Source: Galerina marginata
Taxonomy: Eukaryota; Basidiomycota; Agaricomycetes; Agaricales; Galerinaceae
Assembly (NCBI GenBank): GCA_023014335.1
Contig: JAECYW010000041.1
Span: 1-64,000, forward strand
Reading direction: 5' to 3'
DNA: 64,000 nucleotides
Part shown: positions 58,796-64,000 of the stretch, one piece after another
Layout of the letters: each line of letters starts with the position of its first letter
Numbering within the stretch: position 1 is the stretch's first letter
Notes under the pieces: model-generated
Told to the model about the DNA's origin: nothing
Databases searched by the model: none
The model's input: only the letters and a program-made list of their open reading frames with translations
Translations under genes and position numbers: made by a program

Positions 58796-60332
58796 TTAAT
58801 CGTTCAAATGAAGAACTTTAATGGCAAGTCCCCGCTTCAAAGCAATCAAGTCGTTTTTCTTCAATGTTGTTTGTCCTTCGATCCAAACCGTCCCGTCTTC
58901 TATCGCAACCTACATTGTGACACTCAGTTTTTGTTCTCGGTTTGGGATGAGGCTGTACTCACAAATGGATAATCGATGGAATACATAATCCGGTCCAAGC
59001 CAATCTGGCCGATGTGGAATTTAAGAAGGTCAGTCGCGAAGTTGCCTGACGTGGTTTCGAATATGTTCGTGTGGAAGTACGAGGTGACATTCTTCAGCAT
59101 CGGCATGCCCAATGTCACTTGACGCTGAAGTTCTGTGCAAACAAATTATCCAGTGAGCAATGGATGTGAATCTTGAGAAAACGATATAAATGTACGTCTG
59201 TCGATTCTAATCAGGTCCGAGGGTATGCGCTCGCCTAGATGGCCGACAATGATATTCAAGTTCGGGAAGCGGCTGGGATAGACGTGCAATTGTTAATTAT
59301 AGGGAGAGAGATAAATATTGAAGGAATTCTCACTCAAAGACACCATTCACACATAACCTTAGTATAACGCATATCAGGAATCCAAGAAGACAGCTAAAAA
59401 TTATTGCTCTCACCCAAGTACGTGGGTTGATAAACCCGCAGCATATTCTTGAGCTGGACCTTTCAAGAACGGAGCGTGGGCGTATGAGAGATTGATTATG
59501 GCGGGAATGTCGTTTCTCGGGTGGAAGTAGACCGGGACGTCTAAATCAGTCACCGTCTGCCAAAAAACGTCGTATTCAGGTTGGTCGTAGTAGAGAAGTG
59601 TTTCTGTCGCGTTAAATAGCTGATTATCTCGCATCTCTAAAACGACGAGTAGGACTTACGGCCGTCTGACCCAGATTGTTGGTAGTCATTCACCAAAGCA
59701 CCCAAAAATCCGAGCTCCTTCACGGTACGCGTGAGCTCTAATGCAGCTGCTGTTGCATTGTGCATAGCAAGAGCCGCAAATCCTCCAAAACGATCTGTTT
59801 GATTCGAAATCAACTCCGCCAATTGGTTGTTGAGACTTATAGACATATTCGCTGCAGCGACGGGATCAGAAATCGCCTGAATGCAGGGTGACACACAGGA
59901 CAACACCATCTATTTCGAGTTTGTCAATATCAGCAGAAATAGATGAAAGTGTGGCAAGTCAATTTACTCACAAAATCGATGTTGCTCTCGTCCATCGAGT
60001 TGAGACGTTGAACGTGGATATCGACCAAGTTGGCTTTGAGCTCAGCGTTTGTGCCACCTTATAACCTGGGTTTTGGTTCTGATTGGCCAACTATCCGAAG
60101 GGTAAGTCTCACCAACGGCTGCTACAGAATTTCTGCAAAAGAAACTCAGCATCTATCGACTTACGAGGGCAGGAAGTTTAACAACATACCCTAGGGCTGG
60201 AAGAAGGTCTGGAGTTGCCCATGCTTCTTCCAGTACAATAGTCCCTGTGCCGCTGTCGCGCCATTTTCGCCCATGGACGGCTAGAGGCAAGGCTAGGAAC
60301 AGAGTAAGAAGGCCGAGGATAGAAATTATCAT
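58796..60332 (-). CDS. Secreted amidohydrolase/decarboxylase-like protein, copy 2
   Basis: Tandem paralogue of the gene at 55914-57545. The start is MIISILGLLTLFLALPLAVHG at 60332, a signal peptide that differs in sequence but not in type. Conserved segments: KWRDSGTGTIVLEEAWATPDLLPALGY, LSCVSPCIQAISDP, TDRFGGFAALAMHNATAAALEL, YDVFWQTVTDLDVPVYFHPRNDIPA, the GHLGERIPSDL block near 59240, and FETTSGNFATDLLKFHIGQIGLDRIMYSIDYPFV. It ends KVLHLND with stop complement at 58796-58798. The active-site pattern is the same as copy 1 (Glu plus two His plus Asp). Differences are concentrated in the signal peptide and loops, suggesting both copies are maintained. Confidence 0.82.
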
Positions 60333-61400
60333 GGTGGACCTATTGACGGCAACCAAGTTGAAGAAGGAACCCTTTATACTTTGAGCATTTGAGTTCAAGC
60401 TGACAAGTCGAAAGTCGACTATCCGGAGAACCAAATAGAGTCATTCATTATGCTTTCGCAATCTCACATCCAGTGACACCTGTGTCTTCAGATGCTTTGC
60501 ACGGTAAAAAAAGGCCTCGAAAAGGACACGGTCGAAGACAGTTCTTCATCTGCAGCTGGCAGGAAGCCAATGATTGTCCCTTGATTTCCCTTGGTAACTT
60601 CTTTTCGCGTAAAGTATGAGCCGTGACCTTGGAATCCAATGTTTTCAATGCGCCACGTACCCGCTCGCAACCTATTTTATGGGCCGAGACTGCATACCGC
60701 GATGACTTCACCTACTAGAATTTCTTCATTTCCAGCGGTCCGACAGCATACGCGCACGCTGCAGTTGGTTCAGGAATATGTGTTGACGGTGCGAAAGAGC
60801 AAGCAAGAGACCATGCATAACAGAAGGGGAACCCAAGTTTTAATTACTTTGTAACAGTTCGATTCCGAGTTCCGATTTGCGAAGATTATTTGTGGTCACG
60901 TAGCAGCGTGGTCTACAGGAAGAACGTATTCCCGCCGGGAACCACCTAGGCTGTCTGGCCACAGAAGCACACTCTGAAGACTCAAATAGCGCCTAGAAAT
61001 TTAGGAATGAGAACAAAACTCCAGCAAAAGGTTGCTAGGTTGATCGTTTCAAATTAATGTCACCGTCGAGCCCGTGTTTATGTCGAATGACGTCGAGCAA
61101 TTCCTTCCGAAGGGCCCTAGTCTTTCTGGACTGCACTCGCCGACAACGCGGGGCCTCTTCGTCCAGACAAGGAAGGGTCTGCCAGCGAGGCAGTATAATC
61201 AGCCCATCAAGCTACAGTAAAGTGGCATAAATAATCTGCGAGATAGATTCCATACAACCAAGTTCGAATCTGTCGCAAGACCGCATTGCATGGCGAAGAT
61301 GGTGGATGGTGGTCAAAGGGCGAGCCGTGAGAAAACCCTGACGTGTGCGAGAGCATGGTCGTCGGGATCGTTCTGCCCAAGTTCTGCCAGTAGTGCAGGG
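60333..61400. other. Intergenic region
   Basis: 60440-60720 is the second copy of the amidohydrolase upstream region. The rest has no recognised gene. Confidence 0.4.
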
Positions 61401-61879
61401 GGCTGAACCTCCAAAAGGTCTCGCCACTCGCCGTCATGGCGAGTCAAATGGCGTGGGAACATGGCGAATGCTGGCGAGTGGCGAGAGCAGGAAAATAGCA
61501 TATCAGCGGTATTATGGGGAAAAATGGTATGAATTTCTGTGTATGGCCGAATTTCACCCAATCACTTATGATACGGCGGGAGTCCCGTCAACCTGAACAA
61601 TTTACGGCAGCAATGGGACGAATTCTGACCTTGCCGAGTGATCAGAAATCTAAGTATGGCCGCCTGAATTTGCTTCTCCCGGAGGCGTTTCGGTAAAATC
61701 CAGACAAAATTATCAAAAAATTGGCGGTGGTAGGTTTTTATAGTGGAAATTTTGAGCCCGAGGCACCGTACACCAGGGTGTCTCGCCAGCTCTCGCCAGG
61801 CCACTTTCAAATCTTTGGACTCGCCACTGGCGATCGCCAGGTGGCGAGGCCTGGTGTGGCGAGATGGCGAGGTTGAGCC
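61401..61879. mobile_element. Small inverted-repeat element (MITE-like candidate)
   Basis: The left end begins GGCTGAACCTCC and the right end finishes GGTTGAGCC, which are imperfect inverted copies. Inside each end the motif TGGCGAG/CTCGCCA recurs many times (about 61420-61490 and 61775-61872), including the near-palindrome CTCGCCACTGGCGATCGCCA. No ORF of note and no clear target duplication. Confidence 0.5.
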
Positions 61880-63690
61880 AACGACACTATCTGCCAGCCA
61901 CCACAACATATTTTTGTTTCCTCCCCTTCTCAAGGCTGCCTGCAGGCGTCTACAAAATGGAAATATCTAGAGAGTACTGGCGAATGCCTCAAGTACTGGC
62001 CTTCATTCTAAGAATTAACAGGACCTCATGACTCGTTGGTCGCGCTTCCATTATCCAAAGGAGCCTGAATTCCGAATCAGCGGGCGCTGTTGGTCTTTGG
62101 CTCTGGGTCCCAAAACAATGGCCTCAGAATCTCAGCGCCTGAGGGCTATCATGCCGACATTACTCACAGAGCTGGCAGGTAAACTCCGCAGTCTATGCAC
62201 CTCCCCTACAGTGCCTTCGTCGTCGACCAATTCATCCCTTGCTCCCTTCTTGCCATCGCGCGCGACGCGATACCGCCCTTCTCGACGCGTTTCCGAGCTT
62301 CAGCTGTCCAGAGCCGTACACACTGTACTACCCCATCGGCACCTTGGGGGACGTCAATCAAAAGATTCAAGAATGTAATGCATTGCAGGTCGTATTGGAA
62401 GAACAGAAGAAGGTGGGTTCAATATCAATGAGATTATTTATCTTACTTGTGGATTACTGGGACGACCAGTGCTCGGCGTTCGGGACCCGGAATCGCATCT
62501 AGCTTCTAGCTAGCACCTCCGCCTTCTTGAGGTGTATTCGATAAACGCGCAGACGGTATGCGCAAGTGTTTTGTCGCCATATAAATCAGAGCAAAGACGT
62601 TTTCTTTCTCATCCTTGCGTGTCTACCTTCCTCCTCCAACATTTTCTTTGAATTTACAGTTTACAGATGATGTTTACAGGTATATTTAAACACCAAGATG
62701 AAGACACTTTGTGTTTGGCACGATTGCTTGATGGTGCTTCTAAGGTTCCCTCGCTAGGCGACTCATCGAGAAATCTTTCCCAATATGTCCCCAACAATTA
62801 GCCCAGGATCTGAACGATAAAATGTCTGTTTTTCTCTAATTATCTTCGTTCCTTTCCTTTATTGAAATCTAAGGAATTTGTGAAGTCTCCAGCAGGATCC
62901 TCCGCCTTGAAACTTAATCTAGTAGGTATTGGAGAGCGAAATCTGATCGGAGTCACAGGAGGTCATTATTTAGGACGTTCCGGCATGTATTCGCCCTCAT
63001 CACTCTTCGAACGTTCTTGAAATACTCATCTCACGTTCTATTTCTAGTGAAACACCAATGCTTAATTTAAATGACGCTGCAGCGTACTTCCTCACTGAGT
63101 CACTTGGCGCAAGGAGTAAGTAACTTAGTAAGTTAGAAGTTTTTGCTTTGCCATCACTCACTATCTTCATTTTGATATTCATCATCATATTGGTAGTAAT
63201 CTCGACTTCGATGGGCACTCATGACCGTCGGCTCTTATGTTTTTACATGCGGCCGGGAAGAAAGTGAGGCGCAAGTGAGGCGCGGTCGCGCTTATATTTA
63301 CCTAACAGGCATTGCCGCATCGTAATGCCGCGACATCCGACTGCAAGAGAGCCAGTTTTGGGTGCTCAGCATTGTCCTTAACTCCTACCGTTCCTCCATG
63401 GGATACTAGGAACTCTAGAATTCAGCAAGCTCCACCTCCTCCTCCACCACCTTTGCTCCCTAGATTCGCCTAGGAACTTGAAAATTCAGCATATATGACG
63501 AATATCCCCACCTTTCCTCCCTGGATTCGCTTAGTTCTAGAGGAAGAAAAATAAGATCAGCTTCCTTTCGGAAGCAATCTTGTGGGCGGCCTCGTATACC
63601 CTTCTATCCACGAGTTGAAGATCAGGTATCTCGACCGAAAAAAAGTATAAAACCTGCTCGTCAAATGTTTTCCACTTCGTCAGGTCGAAT
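61880..63690. other. Intergenic region with possible decayed coding fragment
   Basis: 62180-62500 reads as protein-like text in two plus frames (MHLPYSAFVVDQFIPCSLLAIARDA, then FPSFSCPEPYTLYYPIGTLGDVNQ), suggesting a frameshifted relic that I cannot name. 63412-63540 contains two imperfect copies of an about 63-bp unit (CTAGGAACT...TCCCT-GATTCGC). Confidence 0.4.
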
Positions 63691-64000
63691 ATGTTTTCCT
63701 CTGTAAGCCCCACTGCATGATCATCGTTTCTTCCTGCTCATGTTTGTTTAAGATAACCTCCGCTTTCGTGCTTGCGGTTCTCGCTACCAGCGTTAACGCT
63801 GCCGTTTCCGCCAAACCAGTGATTCCCTCTCCGGATATCGCGAACGTCGGCTGCTTCGGTGGCGGGTAAGCTACCCTCTTTCGTACTACTGACATGGCCC
63901 ATATTTGACGCATTTCTTCAGGCAGGTTGGCGACTGCTCAAGTGTCATCAACAGCTTTTGCACTCCGGAATTCAACGTAAGTTAAATCGTTTCCGCTTTA
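63691..64000 (+). CDS. Small secreted cysteine-containing protein (5' part)
   Basis: Runs off the window. Exon 1 is four codons (MFSS, 63691-63702) followed by GTAAGC. Exon 2 (63753-63865) encodes a signal peptide (ITSAFVLAVLATSVNAA) and VSAKPVIPSPDIANVGCFGGG. Exon 3 gives QVGDCSSVINSFCTPEFN, then a GTAAGT donor. A TATA-like AAGTATAAAA lies at 63643-63652. The Cys pattern (CFGGG...GDCSSVINSFC) resembles small secreted glycan-binding proteins of the Y3 type in mushrooms, but too little is present to be sure. Confidence 0.65.

Overview
The window is nuclear DNA from a mushroom-forming basidiomycete (Agaricomycetes, probably Agaricales). The genes are split by many short GT-AG introns of about 45-90 bases. 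The families present are typical of that group: a class II (ligninolytic-type) heme peroxidase, a class I hydrophobin, FunK1 protein kinases, a KRE6/SKN1 glucan-synthesis protein and leucine-rich F-box proteins. I saw no tRNA, rRNA, CRISPR or bacterial signals.

Layout. 0-2.4 kb: the 3' part of a RING-bearing SNF2 helicase (+). 3.2-4.7 kb: two tandem serine-rich, apparently GPI-anchored wall proteins (-), one of them damaged. 5-8.3 kb: KRE6/SKN1-like GH16 protein (-). 9.2-10.1 kb: hydrophobin with a long charged N-terminal repeat (-). 10.6-12.8 kb: adenylosuccinate lyase (-). 13.7-14.8 kb: low-complexity conserved protein (-). 15.8-19.9 kb: a duplicated block with a frameshifted FunK1 kinase (+) and a relic of the TRK gene, bounded by about 140-bp direct repeats. 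20.0-20.4 kb: small two-exon gene (+). 20,732-23,031: a 2.3-kb element that is mostly two long, almost identical inverted arms and carries no transposase. 23.3-25.0 kb: ankyrin + SEC-C + MYND protein (-). 25.5-27.3 kb: class II peroxidase (-). 30.2-32.0 kb: F-box protein (+), flanked by diverged direct repeats. 33.7-37.6 kb: TRK potassium transporter (+). 37.7-51.4 kb: three FunK1 genes (-), two decayed FunK1 pieces, a second TRK relic, a four-TM membrane protein (-) and a probable mitochondrial-carrier relic. 52.0-53.3 kb: tricarboxylate carrier (-). 54.0-55.4 kb: BTB-type protein (+). 55.9-60.3 kb: two tandem amidohydrolase/decarboxylase-like genes with signal peptides (-). 61.4-61.9 kb: a small inverted-repeat element. 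63.7 kb to the end: 5' part of a small secreted cysteine-containing protein (+).

The housekeeping genes (ADE13, TRK, carrier, KRE6, SNF2) form the conserved framework. The accessory part is a rapidly duplicating kinase array in which FunK1 copies moved together with pieces of neighbouring genes. All four fuller FunK1 copies keep a 33-bp upstream box, while start codons, frames and tails have diverged; only one copy (38.25-40.67 kb) looks fully intact from the ancestral start codon. That array and the long-inverted-repeat element are the two structures most worth following up. All gene structures were joined by eye, so exon edges are estimates unless a splice junction is stated.
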